A stretch of DNA of 32,749 nt from Burkholderiales bacterium (GTDB lineage: Bacteria > Pseudomonadota > Gammaproteobacteria > Burkholderiales > Eutrophovitaceae): the NCBI GenBank assembly GCA_035560005.1, contig DATMAN010000003.1, positions 1 to 32,749 on the forward strand, written 5' to 3'. The position numbers were made by a program, and so were the translations under genes. The stretch's first letter is position 1, and each line of letters begins with the position of its first letter. Below, one piece after another: positions 6,801 to 16,516 of this stretch. The notes below the pieces were generated by a model. The model was not told where the DNA came from. It saw nothing but the letters and a program-made list of their open reading frames with translations, and ran no database searches.

Positions 6801-7901
6801 GCGCTGGACGTGACCGATCCGCTGAATCCGAAGGGGCTGTGGGAGATCTGTCACGACTCCACCCTCTGCGCGGTGTGGGACGCCGACATGGGGCTCAGCT
6901 ACGGCAACCCGGTCATCACCAAGCGCCCGAGCGACGGCAAGTGGGTGGTGCTGGTGACTTCGGGCTACAACAACATCTCTCCCGGCAGCGGTCGCGGTTA
7001 CCTGTACGTGCTCGACGCCGCCACCGGTGCGATCCTGGAAAAGCTGGACACCGGGGTGGGCGATACGACCACGCCATCCGGACTGGGTCGCATCTCGGTG
7101 TGGGCGGACAGCGCCAATACCGACAACACCGGCAAGTACGTCTATGGCGGCGATCTGCTCGGCAACCTGTGGCGCTTCGACCTCACCACCAGCCCGTCCG
7201 GAATCCTGAAACTGGGGGTTCTGACCGACGGCAGCGGGCGTCCGCAATCGGTCACGACGCGACCGGAACTCGGCTTGGTGCAGGGCAACCGGGTGGTGTT
7301 CGTCGGCACCGGGCGCTATCTCGGGGTGAGCGACCTGCAGGACCCGGCAACCTGGTCGCCGCCGTCGACCGACGCCTATCAGCAGTCGGTCTACGCGATC
7401 AAGGACAAGGGGGTGGCTTACGGCAACGTGCGCAGCAGCGCCAATCTGGTCCAGCAGACGATCTCGGTGGTCGATCCGATCACCCGGACGACCTCGACCA
7501 ACCCCGTCAACTGGAGCAGCAACAACGGCTGGTACGCGGACTTCAACCCGTCCAACGACTCGCCGGGCGAGCGCGTCAGCATCGACCCGCAGCTGGTGCT
7601 GGGCACGCTGCTGGTAACGACCAACGTCCCCAACACCGATGCCTGCTCCACCGGCGGCGACAGCTGGCAGTACCAGTTCGCCTACGACTCCGGTCAGTAC
7701 GTGTCGACCAGTCCAGGCAACGCGGTCGCCGCCAAGCTGGGCAACGCCATCACCGTGGGCGTGGTCATCGTCCGGTTGCCGAGCGGTCAGTTGAAGGCGA
7801 TCGCCACGGACGCGACCGGAGCCAAGACCTCCTTCGGCGTGAACGTCGGCGGCTCGGCCGCCTCAGGCAAGCGCACGGGCTGGAGAGAGCTGATCTACTG
7901 A
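3810..7901 (+). CDS. pilY1: type IV pilus tip adhesin / biogenesis factor PilY1
   Basis: This is a 1363-residue exported protein. A signal peptide covers about residues 1-29 (cut after APAFA). A von Willebrand A-like domain begins at about residue 50 (PNLMFVLDDSGSMG), with the MIDAS-type DxSxS at residues 56-60. The C-terminal PilY1 beta-propeller starts near residue 895 and includes TLFIAANDGMLHAFNA and YVYGGDLLGNLWRFDL. PilY1 sits at the pilus tip with the minor pilins and affects assembly, adhesion and retraction. Residues about 195-299 form an extra module with visibly more AT-rich codons. The loop at 1100-1109 (DSANTDNTGK), where homologues have a calcium site, looks degenerate. GGAGG precedes the ATG. 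Confidence 0.93.
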   Translation: MNQPNVTLLRRASALGALMAAWLCAPAFAAPTDISNTPLSASSSGAVLPNLMFVLDDSGSMGRDYLPDYATDNDTCKTRSSGNDDCNRGDPPYYSPQFNTIYYNPQVTYYPPLDATGAPYPSQTSPWTSTKTDGFFSSSGNTNLITSFPEIVYCDDSGLTNCRRNGIDTNTPFEYREQPQTLGPDIGRTFGYPESSSITIFSTSSDMTYSANTTTATCQTLSAPRVCRNASGSTFIITMRIANHGLVTGDRIEVFGSQCDNAFNTGSSLVNVNVVDSNTFTYLDAGSATSNRKCTIRRPGYRHALTINSNPHYYTITPKEHCSDAQLVNCVASTVPTTVAGTSYNFPAYVRYCKTRDDAHAPAPVSGNPPGGTTPRCRAKYDTTYDNPRYGNFTRTDIVSTTTSYGNRPNRLDCAARPVCTYDEEMTNFANWYAYYRTRMQMMKSAAGRAFAPIDDRYRVGFITINPGSPVSSSKYLKIDKFTATHKAAWYNMFYSQTSNSGTPLREALARVGRHFGGITTGINSGMPEDPVQYSCQQNFTILTTDGYWNGNAGVNLTGGSIGDQDNVNSGYSTRAVGAFDGNIGASNTLADVALYYYKTDLRPAGSLGALGTDVSNNNVPTSAKDSAPHQHMTTFTLGIVEGLMTYRSDYETAATGDFANIKAGTSGACFWTSGTCNWPLPVADQLTALDDLWHAAVNGRGTFYLAQDPNQVADGLSGALTGLNVRTAAAAASATSSPNITPTDRSIFSSTYTTVQWNGEVVAQDIDPATGNVVPTIKWSAQTLLDAKVGPSTDTRTIYMIDPAASNKLKSFLFTSMSASEQAYFANKCSPTSNLSQCALLSSADLTTANNGKNMVNFLRGQTQHEGTIYRDRVHALGDTVNATPAYMREPRFAFADAVTPDYASFKTANASRQATLFIAANDGMLHAFNADNGQEMWAYVPKIVMPNMYKLAEKNYATKHVYLADGSPVLMDVFIGGAWKTILVAGLNSGGRGYYALDVTDPLNPKGLWEICHDSTLCAVWDADMGLSYGNPVITKRPSDGKWVVLVTSGYNNISPGSGRGYLYVLDAATGAILEKLDTGVGDTTTPSGLGRISVWADSANTDNTGKYVYGGDLLGNLWRFDLTTSPSGILKLGVLTDGSGRPQSVTTRPELGLVQGNRVVFVGTGRYLGVSDLQDPATWSPPSTDAYQQSVYAIKDKGVAYGNVRSSANLVQQTISVVDPITRTTSTNPVNWSSNNGWYADFNPSNDSPGERVSIDPQLVLGTLLVTTNVPNTDACSTGGDSWQYQFAYDSGQYVSTSPGNAVAAKLGNAITVGVVIVRLPSGQLKAIATDATGAKTSFGVNVGGSAASGKRTGWRELIY

Positions 7902-7927
7902 TCGACCGAATCGGTCGGCTGCGACAC

Positions 7928-7953
7928 GAACAGGCCGGAAATCCGGCCTGTTC
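7928..7953. terminator. hairpin between convergent pilY1 and ispH
   Basis: An 11-bp perfect stem, GAACAGGCCGG (7928-7938) and CCGGCCTGTTC (7943-7953), encloses the loop AAAT. It lies 26 bp after the pilY1 stop and 5 bp beyond the ispH stop, so it can serve both strands. T-tracts are poor on both sides (ACCTTTC on the plus strand), so termination efficiency is uncertain. Confidence 0.7.
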
Positions 7954-7958
7954 ACCTT

Positions 7959-8879
7959 TCAGGCGAGCGCCCTGGGCAGGGGAAACGTGATGCGCTCGGC
8001 AACGCCTTCCAGCTCGCGCGTCTCGCGCGCTCCGAGCGCTTCCAGGCGCGCCACCACCTGGCGCACGAGCAGTTCGGGCGCGGATGCCCCGGCCGTAACC
8101 CCCACGATGGCCTTGCCCTCCAACCAGCGGGCATCGACCGCGCTGGCATCGTCCACCATGTAGGCCGGCACACCGCTGTTGGACGCCACTTCCCGCAGCC
8201 GGTTGGAGTTCGAGCTGTTGGGGGAGCCGACGACGATGACGAGGTCGCACTGCCGGGCGAGCAGCTTGACGGCATCCTGGCGATTCTGAGTCGCGTAGCA
8301 GATGTCGTCCTTCTTCGGGCCGAGGATGGACGGGAAGCGCCTCTTGAGCGCCTGCACGATGCCGCGGGCGTCGTCCACCGACAGCGTTGTCTGCGTCACG
8401 AAAGCGAGATTGTCCGGATCGGCGACCTGCAGTCGCTCGACGTCCTCCACCGACTCCACCAGATACATGCCGCCCGAACTCTGCCCCATGGTGCCTTCCA
8501 CTTCCGGATGGCCGCGGTGGCCGATCATGATCACTTCGCGCCCCTGTTCCCGCATCCGGGCCACTTCGACGTGCACTTTCATGACCAGCGGACAGGTCGC
8601 ATCGAACACCTTGAGGCCGCGCGCCTGCGCCTCACGGCGCACCGCCTGGGACACGCCGTGAGCGCTGAACACCACGGTGGCGCCGGGCGGGATTTCGGAC
8701 AGCGCCTCGACGAACACGGCTCCCTTGCGGCGCAGGTCGTTCACGACGTACTGGTTGTGGACGACTTCGTGGCGCACGTAGATCGGTGCGCCGTGAATCG
8801 CCAGCGCGCGCTCCACGATCTCGATCGCGCGGTCGACGCCGGCACAGAAGCCGCGAGGGTTGGCCAACAGGACTTTCAT
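7959..8879 (-). CDS. ispH: 4-hydroxy-3-methylbut-2-enyl diphosphate reductase
   Basis: IspH converts HMBPP to IPP and DMAPP in the last step of the MEP isoprenoid pathway. All expected residues are present in this 306-residue protein: Fe-S ligands Cys12, Cys96 and Cys194; His41, His74 and His124; Glu126; and the [11 protein letters not shown] loop at about 218-228. The chosen ATG gives the family's usual N-terminus ([18 protein letters not shown]). It has no close Shine-Dalgarno sequence; an in-frame TTG three codons upstream (8888-8886) has GGGAGGGG at good spacing and could be the true start. It follows lspA by 65 bp, with no fkpB-like gene between. Confidence 0.96.
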   Translation of the reverse strand: MKVLLANPRGFCAGVDRAIEIVERALAIHGAPIYVRHEVVHNQYVVNDLRRKGAVFVEALSEIPPGATVVFSAHGVSQAVRREAQARGLKVFDATCPLVMKVHVEVARMREQGREVIMIGHRGHPEVEGTMGQSSGGMYLVESVEDVERLQVADPDNLAFVTQTTLSVDDARGIVQALKRRFPSILGPKKDDICYATQNRQDAVKLLARQCDLVIVVGSPNSSNSNRLREVASNSGVPAYMVDDASAVDARWLEGKAIVGVTAGASAPELLVRQVVARLEALGARETRELEGVAERITFPLPRALA

Positions 8880-8915
8880 GAACCGCAATTGTAACCACCC
8901 CTCCCGATGACCGGT

Positions 8916-8933
8916 CGCCGTCGGTCGACGGCG
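8916..8933. repeat. hairpin between lspA and ispH
   Basis: CGCCGTC (8916-8922) and GACGGCG (8927-8933) form a perfect 7-bp stem with a 4-base loop, just upstream of the ispH ribosome-binding region on the minus strand. No T-tract follows it, so it looks like an mRNA-structure element or chance rather than a terminator. Confidence 0.4.
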
Positions 8934-8944
8934 GCTCTCTGGCC

Positions 8945-9436
8945 TTACGGCCGCCGCGCCGAGACCTGCTTGACCCGGGAGCGGCGCAGGCTGTCCCAGA
9001 TCATGACGACCACGCCGACCGTTATACAGGAATCGGCTAGGTTGAACGCCGGCCAGTGCCAGCCGCGCCAGTGCAGCAGGACGAAGTCCACGACCGCGCC
9101 CCGGAGCAGCCGGTCGATCAGGTTGCCGATCGCGCCGCCGAGCACCAGGGAGAGCGCGAGGCACAGGAGCGCGTCGCCGCGGTTTTTCACGATCAGATAG
9201 GCAATGACGCCAGAGGCGATGATCGCAACCGCGACAAAGAACCAGCGCTGCCAGCCATCGGCATCGGCGAGGAAGCTGAACGCCGCGCCGGGGTTGTAGG
9301 TCAGCCACAGCGCCAGAAAGGGCAGCACCTCGAGCGGCGAGCCGGGCGCCAGTGCGCGCACGGCCACGTACTTCGAGGCCTGGTCCAGCACGACGATGAG
9401 CGCGCTCAGCGTGAACCAGCGCGCGGCGCTAGGCAT
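8945..9436 (-). CDS. lspA: lipoprotein signal peptidase (signal peptidase II)
   Basis: This 163-residue inner-membrane aspartic protease cleaves the signal peptide of diacylglyceryl-modified prolipoproteins. Four hydrophobic segments are visible (about residues 8-27, 66-84, 90-108 and 136-148). The catalytic aspartates sit in [15 protein letters not shown] (Asp117) and [11 protein letters not shown] (Asp135), and [12 protein letters not shown] (45-56) is the conserved N-terminal motif. The start overlaps the end of ileS by 8 bp, so the two genes are probably translationally coupled, as is usual for ileS-lspA. Confidence 0.96.
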   Translation of the reverse strand: MPSAARWFTLSALIVVLDQASKYVAVRALAPGSPLEVLPFLALWLTYNPGAAFSFLADADGWQRWFFVAVAIIASGVIAYLIVKNRGDALLCLALSLVLGGAIGNLIDRLLRGAVVDFVLLHWRGWHWPAFNLADSCITVGVVVMIWDSLRRSRVKQVSARRP

Positions 9437-12200
9437 AGGACCGGTGCTCTCCGGCGCCGAAGAGATTCAGCGTACAGCGGCCGCACAGTTCCGGGTGGTC
9501 GGCGTCGTGTCCCACGTCGCTGCGGTAATGCCAGCAGCGCGCGCACTTGCGGTGGGGGCTGGGCATGACCTCGATCCTGTCCGGCCCCTGCGCGCCGGCG
9601 ACGGTCGCCTGCGAGGTGATCAGCACGAACTTCAGCTCGTCTCCGAGCATTGAGAGCAATTGGTAGCGTTCGCCGTTGGCGTGGATGCGCACTTCGGCCT
9701 GCAGGGAGGACCCGATGCGACCTTCGGCACGCACCTCTTCCAGCCGTTTCTGCACTTCCGAGCGGATCTGGCGGATCGCATCCCAGCGTGCGCAAAGGTC
9801 GGCGCCGGTATCCGGGAACGCATGCCAGGTGTGCAGGAAAACGCTGTCATCCCGGTTACGGGTGAGGATCGGCCACGCCTCTTCAGCGGTGAACGACAGC
9901 ACCGGTGCCATCAACGTGAGCAGGCTGTGCCCGATGTGCCACAGCGCGCTCTGCGCCGAGCGGCGCGCCTTCGATTTCCTGGGGCTCGTGTAGAGCCGGT
10001 CCTTCAGGATGTCGAGATAGAAGCCGCCGAGATCCTCCGAGCAGAACGTCTGCAGCCGCTGCACGACCAGGTGAAACTCGAAGCGTTCGTAGTCCTTGAC
10101 CAGCTGGGCCTGGAGGCGCTGCGCCATCTGCACGGCGTAGCGGTCGATTTCCAGCCACTCCGACACCGCGAGCGCATCGCCGCCGGGGTCGAAATCATCG
10201 AGGTTGGCAAGCACGAAACGCAGCGTGTTGCGGATACGCCGGTAGCTCTCCACGACCCGCTTGAGAATCTCCTCGGAGAGCGACAGTTCGCCCGAGTAGT
10301 CCGTGGCCGCCACCCACAAACGCAGGATGTCGGCGCCGAGCGTGTCCATGACCTTCTGCGGCGCAATGACATTGCCCAGCGACTTGGACATCTTGCGCCC
10401 CTCGCCGTCCACCACGAATCCATGAGTCAGCAAGGCGTGGTACGGCGCGCGGTCGTCGATCGCGCAGCCTGTCAGCAGCGAGGACTGGAACCAGCCCCGA
10501 TGCTGATCCGAGCCTTCCAGGTAAAGGTGCGCGGGCTTGCCGAGGTCCGGGTGGCCTGCCAGGACGGTCGCGTGCGTCGAGCCGGAATCGAACCACACGT
10601 CCAGGGTGTCCGGCACCTTGCGATAGGTGTCGGCCTCGCCGCCGAGCAGCTCTTCTTCCCGGAGCGAAAACCAGGCTTCGATACCCTGCTTCTCGACACG
10701 CTGCGCCGCCTGCTCCAGCAACTCCAGAGCGCGCGGATGCAGTTCGCCGGTCTCACGGTGGACGAAGAGCGCCATCGGCGTGCCCCAGCTGCGCTGGCGC
10801 GAAACGCACCAGTCGGGCCGGTTGGCGATCATCGCTTCCAGTCTGGCGCGCCCCCAGGTCGGGAAAAACGCGGTGGCCTCGACCGCTGCCCGGGCGACTT
10901 CGCGCAGCGTCTTGCCGTCCGGCCCGGCGCGCTCCATTCCGATGAACCACTGGCGCGTGGCGCGAAAGATGATCGGGCTCTTGTGACGCCAGCATACGGG
11001 GTAGCTGTGCTGGTAGCGCTCGATGCGCACCAGCTTCCGGTTCTTCTTCAGCGCCTCGACGATGACGTCGTTGGCCTTCCACACGGTGAGCCCACCGACC
11101 AGAGGCACGGTCGGGAAGAAGCGGCCGTCATCATCCACCGGGTTGTCGACCGGAAGACCATACTTGTTGCCGGCCTCGAAGTCCTCCAGCCCATGCCCCG
11201 GCGCGGTGTGCACCAGGCCGGTACCCGTGTCCAGCGTGACGTGCTCTCCGAGGATGATCGGCACCTGGCGATCGTAGAACGGATGGTGCAGGCGCAGGCC
11301 CTCGAGCTGCGCGCCCCTGAACTGCGCCACGATCCGCCAGTCCTCGACCTGGTAGGCCGCCATGCACTGCTCCGCCCGCTGCGCCGCGAGCAGGAAAAGT
11401 CCGGCCGAGAGCCGCACCAGCGCATAGTCCAGATCCGGGTGCACCGTCACCGCCTGATTGGCCGGCAGAGTCCATGGAGTGGTCGTCCAGATGACGGCGT
11501 AAGCGGGTTCGTAGATCTGGGTGAAGCGCAGCCGCTTCGCCAGCTCGTCGTTGTCCGCCACCTGGAAGGCGACGTCGATCGCAGGCGAGGTGCGCTCCTC
11601 GTATTCCACCTCCGCCTCGGCGAGCGCCGAGCGGCACTCCGTGCACCAGTGTACCGGCTTGGCGCCCTGATAGAGATACCCGCGCTCCAGGATCCTGCCC
11701 AGGGTCCGGATCGTGTCCGCCTCGGTCTTGAAGTCCATGGTCCGGTACGGATGCTCCCAGTCGCCCAGCACGCCGAGGCGGATGAAGTCCTTGCGCTGGC
11801 GTTCGATCTGCTGGGCGGCGTACTCGCGGCACAGTTTCCTGAATTCGGTGGGCGAGACGTGCTTGCCGTGCTGCTGCTTTTCGACCTGGTGCTCGATCGG
11901 CAGTCCGTGGCAGTCCCAGCCGGGTACATAGGGCGCGTCAAAGCCGGCCAGCGTCTTCGATTTCACGACGATGTCCTTCAGGATCTTGTTCACCGCGTGT
12001 CCGATATGGATGTCGCCGTTGGCATAAGGAGGGCCGTCGTGCAGTATGAATTTCGGCCGGCCCCGGCAGGCTTCGCGGATGCGCTGATAGAGCTTGCGCT
12101 CCTGCCAGTCTCTGATCCACCCAGGTTCGCGCCTGGCCAGATCGCCGCGCATCGGAAACGGCGTGTCGGGAAGATTCAGCGTGTGCCGGTAGTCGCCCAT
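9429..12200 (-). CDS. ileS: isoleucyl-tRNA synthetase
   Basis: This 923-residue class Ia synthetase charges tRNA-Ile. The HIGH motif is at residues 65-68 ([15 protein letters not shown]) and KMSKS at 603-607. The editing domain lies between ([29 protein letters not shown]). The C-terminal zinc-binding motif is present (CARCWH and CGRC, about residues 883-908), which marks the bacterial type. The chosen ATG (12200) gives the usual N-terminus with [19 protein letters not shown] lies close upstream. The frame stays open into ribF, but that part is not IleS-like. It lies between ribF (101-bp gap) and lspA (8-bp overlap). Confidence 0.97.
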   Translation of the reverse strand: MGDYRHTLNLPDTPFPMRGDLARREPGWIRDWQERKLYQRIREACRGRPKFILHDGPPYANGDIHIGHAVNKILKDIVVKSKTLAGFDAPYVPGWDCHGLPIEHQVEKQQHGKHVSPTEFRKLCREYAAQQIERQRKDFIRLGVLGDWEHPYRTMDFKTEADTIRTLGRILERGYLYQGAKPVHWCTECRSALAEAEVEYEERTSPAIDVAFQVADNDELAKRLRFTQIYEPAYAVIWTTTPWTLPANQAVTVHPDLDYALVRLSAGLFLLAAQRAEQCMAAYQVEDWRIVAQFRGAQLEGLRLHHPFYDRQVPIILGEHVTLDTGTGLVHTAPGHGLEDFEAGNKYGLPVDNPVDDDGRFFPTVPLVGGLTVWKANDVIVEALKKNRKLVRIERYQHSYPVCWRHKSPIIFRATRQWFIGMERAGPDGKTLREVARAAVEATAFFPTWGRARLEAMIANRPDWCVSRQRSWGTPMALFVHRETGELHPRALELLEQAAQRVEKQGIEAWFSLREEELLGGEADTYRKVPDTLDVWFDSGSTHATVLAGHPDLGKPAHLYLEGSDQHRGWFQSSLLTGCAIDDRAPYHALLTHGFVVDGEGRKMSKSLGNVIAPQKVMDTLGADILRLWVAATDYSGELSLSEEILKRVVESYRRIRNTLRFVLANLDDFDPGGDALAVSEWLEIDRYAVQMAQRLQAQLVKDYERFEFHLVVQRLQTFCSEDLGGFYLDILKDRLYTSPRKSKARRSAQSALWHIGHSLLTLMAPVLSFTAEEAWPILTRNRDDSVFLHTWHAFPDTGADLCARWDAIRQIRSEVQKRLEEVRAEGRIGSSLQAEVRIHANGERYQLLSMLGDELKFVLITSQATVAGAQGPDRIEVMPSPHRKCARCWHYRSDVGHDADHPELCGRCTLNLFGAGEHRSYA

Positions 12201-12227
12201 GGCCTTGTGCTTAGGCGCAGACGGATC

Positions 12228-12256
12228 CGTTGCCGCGACGCGCCGCAACGGCAACG
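12228..12256. repeat. inverted repeat in the ribF-ileS gap
   Basis: CGTTGCCG (12228-12235) and CGGCAACG (12249-12256) are exact reverse complements with a 13-base spacer, lying 28-56 bases upstream of the ileS start on the transcribed strand. A shorter internal stem (GCCG/CGGC) would compete with it. There is no T-tract and no T-box signature. Confidence 0.45.
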
Positions 12257-12301
12257 AGCCGCTCAGTTGGCGGCACCGGCAGCCGCCACCGCATCGGTCG
12301 A

Positions 12302-13261
12302 TCAGTTCTTTCCAACACTTCTGTGTGCCTCCGTGCCCTTGAACCGGAAGAATTGCTTCGCCACCGCCACGTCGCGCGCGATTTGCGCCGTCAGCTCGTC
12401 GAGCGTGGCGTACTTCTGCTCGTCGCGCAGCTTTTGCAGGAAGCGCACGCAAATGCGGCGGCCATAGATTCGGCGCTCGAAGTCGAAGAGATGGACCTCC
12501 AGTGTCGGCTCGCCGCGCTGCTTCACCGTCGGCCGCACACCCACGCTCGCCACGCCCGGAAGCGGCCGCTCTTCCAGGCAGTCGACTTCGACGACGAAGA
12601 TGCCCGCCAGCGCCGGCCGCAACCGCCTGAGCTGCACGTTGGCGGTCGGATAGCCCAGCCTGCTTCCAAGGCTGTCGCCCCGCACCACCCGGCCGCTGAT
12701 CGCGTACTGCCGGCCGAGCAGCGCCTGCGCTCCGGCGAGGTCGCCCGCCTCCAGTCTCGCGCGCACCGCGGTACTGGAGACGCGCTCACCACCCCGGACG
12801 ACGCTGTGCATCGCCTCGACTTCGAAGCCGTGTTCGGCGCCCAGAGCTTTGAGCATGGCGAAGTCGCCGGCGCGGCGTGCGCCAAATCGAAAATCATCCC
12901 CGACCAGCAGCCACCTCACGCCCAGACCGCGCACCAGCACGCGCTCGATGAAATCGCGCGGCGAGAGCTGCGCGAACCGATAGTCGAAGCGAAAGACATA
13001 AGTGCGCTCCACCCCGTGGCTGCGCAGCAGTTCGAGCTTCTCGCGCAGGCTGGTCAGACGGGCGGGCGCCTGATCCGGCGCGAAGAATTCCTGCGGCTGC
13101 GGCTCGAACGTCATGACCGCCGCCGGCGCGCCGAGCCGTGCGGCGGCCTCGATCAGGCGCGCCAGCATCGCCTGGTGCCCGAGGTGAACCCCGTCGAAGT
13201 TGCCGATGGTGAGCGCCAGCGCACGATCCGCGCGCGCCGGGATGCCGCGGAAGACCCGCAT
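12302..13261 (-). CDS. ribF: bifunctional riboflavin kinase / FAD synthetase
   Basis: RibF phosphorylates riboflavin to FMN and adenylates FMN to FAD. The 319-residue protein has the nucleotidyltransferase domain in its N-terminal half ([16 protein letters not shown] at about 18-33) and the C-terminal kinase domain ([17 protein letters not shown] at about 191-207, then [21 protein letters not shown]). The length is normal. The ATG has no strong Shine-Dalgarno sequence. A TAGAAT hexamer on the minus strand (13303-13298) is a possible -10 but lacks a recognisable -35, so ribF may have its own promoter or be read from the sulfur operon. ribF-ileS-lspA is a widely conserved order. Confidence 0.95.
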   Translation of the reverse strand: MRVFRGIPARADRALALTIGNFDGVHLGHQAMLARLIEAAARLGAPAAVMTFEPQPQEFFAPDQAPARLTSLREKLELLRSHGVERTYVFRFDYRFAQLSPRDFIERVLVRGLGVRWLLVGDDFRFGARRAGDFAMLKALGAEHGFEVEAMHSVVRGGERVSSTAVRARLEAGDLAGAQALLGRQYAISGRVVRGDSLGSRLGYPTANVQLRRLRPALAGIFVVEVDCLEERPLPGVASVGVRPTVKQRGEPTLEVHLFDFERRIYGRRICVRFLQKLRDEQKYATLDELTAQIARDVAVAKQFFRFKGTEAHRSVGKN

Positions 13262-13323
13262 CGCACGAAACGCCAGTCAAAAACCGGAAAGGGCTGAATT
13301 CTAGCGGTTTCCCGGCCGCCGGA

Positions 13324-13719
13324 TCAGCTCCCGGGCGCCTCGCGGTGCTGCGCGAGCGCCCAGTCGGCGATGGCGTCGGTCAGTGCTTCCGAGTCGCCGA
13401 TCGCGGCCGTGACCCGGATCCTCACTGCGGGATGGGTCTGCCGAATGCGGGCGACGAGACGCGGCAGATCTTCCTTGAGATGCCCGCCTTGCGCGAGAAA
13501 CAGCGGCACGACGGTCATGTGCGACACGCCTGCGTCGGCAAGCCGGGCCGCGGCGTCCGCCAAACCGGGTTGCAGCGATTCGAGAAAGGCCAGTTCGACG
13601 GCGGCTTCCGGGCAGGCCGCGCGCAGCCGCGCCTGGATCCTGCGAAACGGTTCCGCCCACCCGGGGTCGCGCGCGCCGTGAGCGAACAGGACGATCGCGT
13701 CGCGGGGCGTGCGTTTCAT
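13324..13719 (-). CDS. cbiX: short CbiX/SirB-type sirohydrochlorin chelatase
   Basis: This 131-residue single-domain chelatase belongs to the small CbiX class. Its metal-binding histidines are seen in LFAHGARDPGW (His14) and VPLFLAQGGHLKEDLP (His80), the family's two signature segments. It inserts Co or Fe into sirohydrochlorin. Its place at the end of an operon with cobA and siroheme-dependent cysI makes iron insertion for siroheme (a SirB role) the likely function; that is inference from context. It follows cysA by 28 bp. The precorrin-2 dehydrogenase that makes its substrate is not in the window. Confidence 0.88.
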   Translation of the reverse strand: MKRTPRDAIVLFAHGARDPGWAEPFRRIQARLRAACPEAAVELAFLESLQPGLADAAARLADAGVSHMTVVPLFLAQGGHLKEDLPRLVARIRQTHPAVRIRVTAAIGDSEALTDAIADWALAQHREAPGS

Positions 13720-13747
13720 CGTCGCAAGGCAGTGACTGTCACATGCG

Positions 13748-14818
13748 CTAGTGTACCGGACCCGGAAAGACGTCGACCCGGCGCGGTTTCAGGTAGACCA
13801 GGTCTCCGGCGGCCAGGCGCAGCTCGCGAAAGCGTTCCTTGCTGATCTGCGCGTGGATCGGCACGTGGGGCGGATCCTGCGGGGCGAGTTCCAGGCGCAC
13901 GACCGGGCCCAACGCCAACACATGCGCCACCCGCGCGGGCAATCCCGCATGCGCCTGCGGGTGTCGTGCGATCTCGATGTCATGGGCGCGCACATAGGCG
14001 AGCGCGGGTTGTTCCTGCGCCTGCGCATGTTGTGGCACTTCGATCTCGATCCCGCCGATCCAGGCGCGCCCCTGATGCAGCCGGCCATGAAACAGGTTGA
14101 CGTTCCCGAGAAACTCGAGGACGAAGGGACTGGCGGGTGCCTCGTAGACCTCGTCCGGCGTGCCGACCTGCTCGATGCGTCCCTCGTTCATGACCACGAC
14201 CCGGTCGGCCACTTCCAGCGCTTCCTCCTGATCGTGCGTGACGAAAACGCTGGTGATCCGCATGTCGTCGTGCAGGCGGCGCAACCAGCCGCGCAGGTCC
14301 TTGCGCACCCTGGCATCGAGCGCGCCAAACGGCTCGTCGAGCAGCAGCACCCGGGGCTCCACCGCCAGGGCGCGCGCCAATGCGATGCGCTGGCGCTGCC
14401 CGCCCGAGAGCTGATGCGGATAACGCTCGGCCAGCCAGTCGAGCTGCACCAGCCTCAGCAACTCCGAGACGCGACCGCGAAGCTCCGACTCCGGCAGGCG
14501 CGCGGACCTCGGCCGCACGCGCAGGCCGAAGGCGACGTTCTCGAAGATCGTCATGTGACGAAACAGCGCATAGTGCTGGAACACAAAGCCCACCCGCCGC
14601 TCGCGCGCGTGCCGGTCGGTCGCGTCCTCCCCGTGAAACAGCACCTGACCGCTGTCCGGTATCTCGAGGCCGGCAATGATTCGCAGGAGCGTGGTCTTGC
14701 CGCAACCCGATGGTCCGAGCAACGCCAGCAGCTCGCCGGGCTCGACACTCAGGCTGACGTCGTTGAGCGCCGCGAAACTGCCGAAGCGCTTATGAAGACT
14801 GCGAAGCTCGATGCTCAT
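13748..14818 (-). CDS. cysA: sulfate/thiosulfate ABC transporter ATP-binding protein
   Basis: This is a 356-residue ATPase of the sulfate importer. Walker A is GPSGCGKTT (35-43), the signature LSGGQ is at 137-141, and Walker B ends VLLLDE (157-162). The H-loop is [16 protein letters not shown]. The C-terminal region of about 120 residues is the regulatory TOBE-like domain seen in CysA. The start overlaps the end of cysW by 29 bp, and [18 protein letters not shown] is the usual N-terminus. Assignment to sulfate rather than another anion rests on the CysT/CysW/Sbp neighbours. Confidence 0.95.
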   Translation of the reverse strand: MSIELRSLHKRFGSFAALNDVSLSVEPGELLALLGPSGCGKTTLLRIIAGLEIPDSGQVLFHGEDATDRHARERRVGFVFQHYALFRHMTIFENVAFGLRVRPRSARLPESELRGRVSELLRLVQLDWLAERYPHQLSGGQRQRIALARALAVEPRVLLLDEPFGALDARVRKDLRGWLRRLHDDMRITSVFVTHDQEEALEVADRVVVMNEGRIEQVGTPDEVYEAPASPFVLEFLGNVNLFHGRLHQGRAWIGGIEIEVPQHAQAQEQPALAYVRAHDIEIARHPQAHAGLPARVAHVLALGPVVRLELAPQDPPHVPIHAQISKERFRELRLAAGDLVYLKPRRVDVFPGPVH

Positions 14819-15683
14819 GAGCGCTCCCGGGCTTCGTCCTGCCCTCGATCAGCGACTTCAGCGCCAGTGTTGCCAGTGCGAGCAGCGCCAGCAGCGAGGC
14901 GACTGCGAACGCGGCGGCGAAGTTGTATTCGTTGTAGAGAATCTCCACATGCAGAGGCATCGTGTTGGTCAGCCCGCGGATGTGGCCGGAGACCACGGAC
15001 ACCGCGCCGAACTCGCCCATGGCGCGCGCATTGCAGAGAATGGCGCCGTAGAGCAGGCCCCACTTGATATTCGGCAAGGTGACCCGCCAGAACGCCTGCC
15101 AGCCGCCGGCGCCCAGCAGGACCGCGGCCTCCTCCTCTTCCGTGCCCTGGGCCTGCATCAGCGGAATCAGCTCGCGGGCAACGAAGGGGACGGTCACGAA
15201 AAGCGTGGCCAGCACGATGCCGGACACGGCGAAGATGACCTGCAGGCCGTGGTCGGCAAGCCACGGCCCGAGCCATCCCTGCAGGCCAAAGACGAGGACA
15301 TAGATCAACCCCGAGATGACCGGCGAGACCGAAAAGGGCAGATCGATCAGCGTCACGAGCAGGCTCTTGCCGCGGAATTCGAACTTCGCGACGGCCCAGG
15401 CAGCGGCCACGCCGAAGACGAGGTTGAGCGGAACCGCAATGGCTGCCGCAGCCAGGGTGAGCCGGATGGCAGCCAGCGCCTCGGGATCCGCGATCGCGGA
15501 CAGATAGACCGCGAGTCCCCTGCCGAGCGCCTCGTGGAACACCACGGCGAGCGGCAGGAAGAGGAACAGGGTCAGGAACGACAGCGCCATGCCGATCAGC
15601 GCGCGGCGAACCCAGGGCGCCTCCTGCCTGGCCATGCTCGTCGCGCCGGCGGCCGGCAACGGCAGCGCAGCGACCGCCCTCAC
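14790..15683 (-). CDS. cysW: sulfate ABC transporter permease CysW
   Basis: This inner-membrane permease of the sulfate importer is 297 residues from the chosen GTG. Six hydrophobic segments are visible; the EAA loop, which contacts CysA, reads [42 protein letters not shown] and [13 protein letters not shown] are typical CysW sequence. I start at the GTG (15683) that overlaps the cysT stop as GTGA, because GGGGGAG sits 5 bases upstream. The ATG at 15635 (281 residues) has a much weaker ribosome-binding site but cannot be excluded. The 3' end overlaps cysA by 29 bp. Confidence 0.93.
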   Translation of the reverse strand: MRAVAALPLPAAGATSMARQEAPWVRRALIGMALSFLTLFLFLPLAVVFHEALGRGLAVYLSAIADPEALAAIRLTLAAAAIAVPLNLVFGVAAAWAVAKFEFRGKSLLVTLIDLPFSVSPVISGLIYVLVFGLQGWLGPWLADHGLQVIFAVSGIVLATLFVTVPFVARELIPLMQAQGTEEEEAAVLLGAGGWQAFWRVTLPNIKWGLLYGAILCNARAMGEFGAVSVVSGHIRGLTNTMPLHVEILYNEYNFAAAFAVASLLALLALATLALKSLIEGRTKPGSAHEHRASQSS

Positions 15684-16513
15684 GCCGCTCCCCCGCGCCT
15701 GCGCGCCCACCACTGCAGGCCATTGATCGCGAGCAGCAGGGCAAAGGAGATCACGAGCATCACCACCGCCAGCGCCGTGGCGCCGCCGTAGTCGTACTGC
15801 TCGAGCTTGGTCACGATGAGCAGCGGCGTGACCTCCGAGACCATCGGCACATTGCCGGCGATGAAGATGACCGAGCCGTACTCGCCGACGGCGCGCGCAA
15901 ACGCGAGCGCGAAGCCGGTGAGCAGCGCGGGGAGGATGGTGGGCAGGATCACCCGCCGAATGGTCTGCCACCGGGACGCACCCAGGGTAGCCGCCGCCTC
16001 CTCCAGGTCCGGCTCGAGGTCTTCCAGCACCGGCTGCACCGTGCGGACCACGAACGGCAGGCCGATGAAGGTCAGCGCGATGAACACGCCCAGCGGCGTG
16101 AACGCGATCTGCATGCCGAGCGGCTCGAACCAGCGCCCGATCCAGCCATTGGGCGCGTAGAGCGCGGCGAGCGCGATGCCCGCCACCGCGGTCGGCAGCG
16201 CAAACGGCAGGTCGACCAGTGCATCCACCAGCTTCTTGCCGGGGAAGCGATAGCGCACCAGCACCCACGCCACCAGCAGGCCGAACAACGCGTTCGCCGA
16301 AGCCGCCGCGAACGAGGCTCCGAAGGTCAGCCGGTAGGAAGCGAATACACGGGGCGAGGTCACCGTTTCCCAGAACTGCGCAAAACCGAGCGACGCGGTC
16401 CGGATGAACGCAGCCGACAGCGGGATCAGCACGATCAGGCTGAGATACAAGAGCGCGAATCCCAGGGCCAGGTTGAATCCCGGGAGCACGCTGTGCTGAC
16501 GAAACGATTGCAT
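15680..16513 (-). CDS. cysT: sulfate ABC transporter permease CysT (CysU)
   Basis: This 277-residue inner-membrane permease pairs with CysW. About six hydrophobic segments are seen, starting with [20 protein letters not shown]. The conserved segments include [16 protein letters not shown], the EAA loop [21 protein letters not shown], and [17 protein letters not shown]. It begins 3 bp after the binding-protein gene and its stop overlaps the cysW start (GTGA), so translation is probably coupled along the transporter genes. Length and motifs are normal for the family. Confidence 0.94.
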   Translation of the reverse strand: MQSFRQHSVLPGFNLALGFALLYLSLIVLIPLSAAFIRTASLGFAQFWETVTSPRVFASYRLTFGASFAAASANALFGLLVAWVLVRYRFPGKKLVDALVDLPFALPTAVAGIALAALYAPNGWIGRWFEPLGMQIAFTPLGVFIALTFIGLPFVVRTVQPVLEDLEPDLEEAAATLGASRWQTIRRVILPTILPALLTGFALAFARAVGEYGSVIFIAGNVPMVSEVTPLLIVTKLEQYDYGGATALAVVMLVISFALLLAINGLQWWARRRGGAA

Positions 16514-16516
16514 AGC

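Noticed and set aside
4398..7247. Open frame of about 949 codons antisense to pilY1
   Set aside because: Low-complexity translation without a recognisable domain, opposite a well-recognised PilY1.
9660..12467. Open frame of about 935 codons antisense to ileS
   Set aside because: ileS on the other strand has all its catalytic motifs; this frame shows none and is composition-driven.
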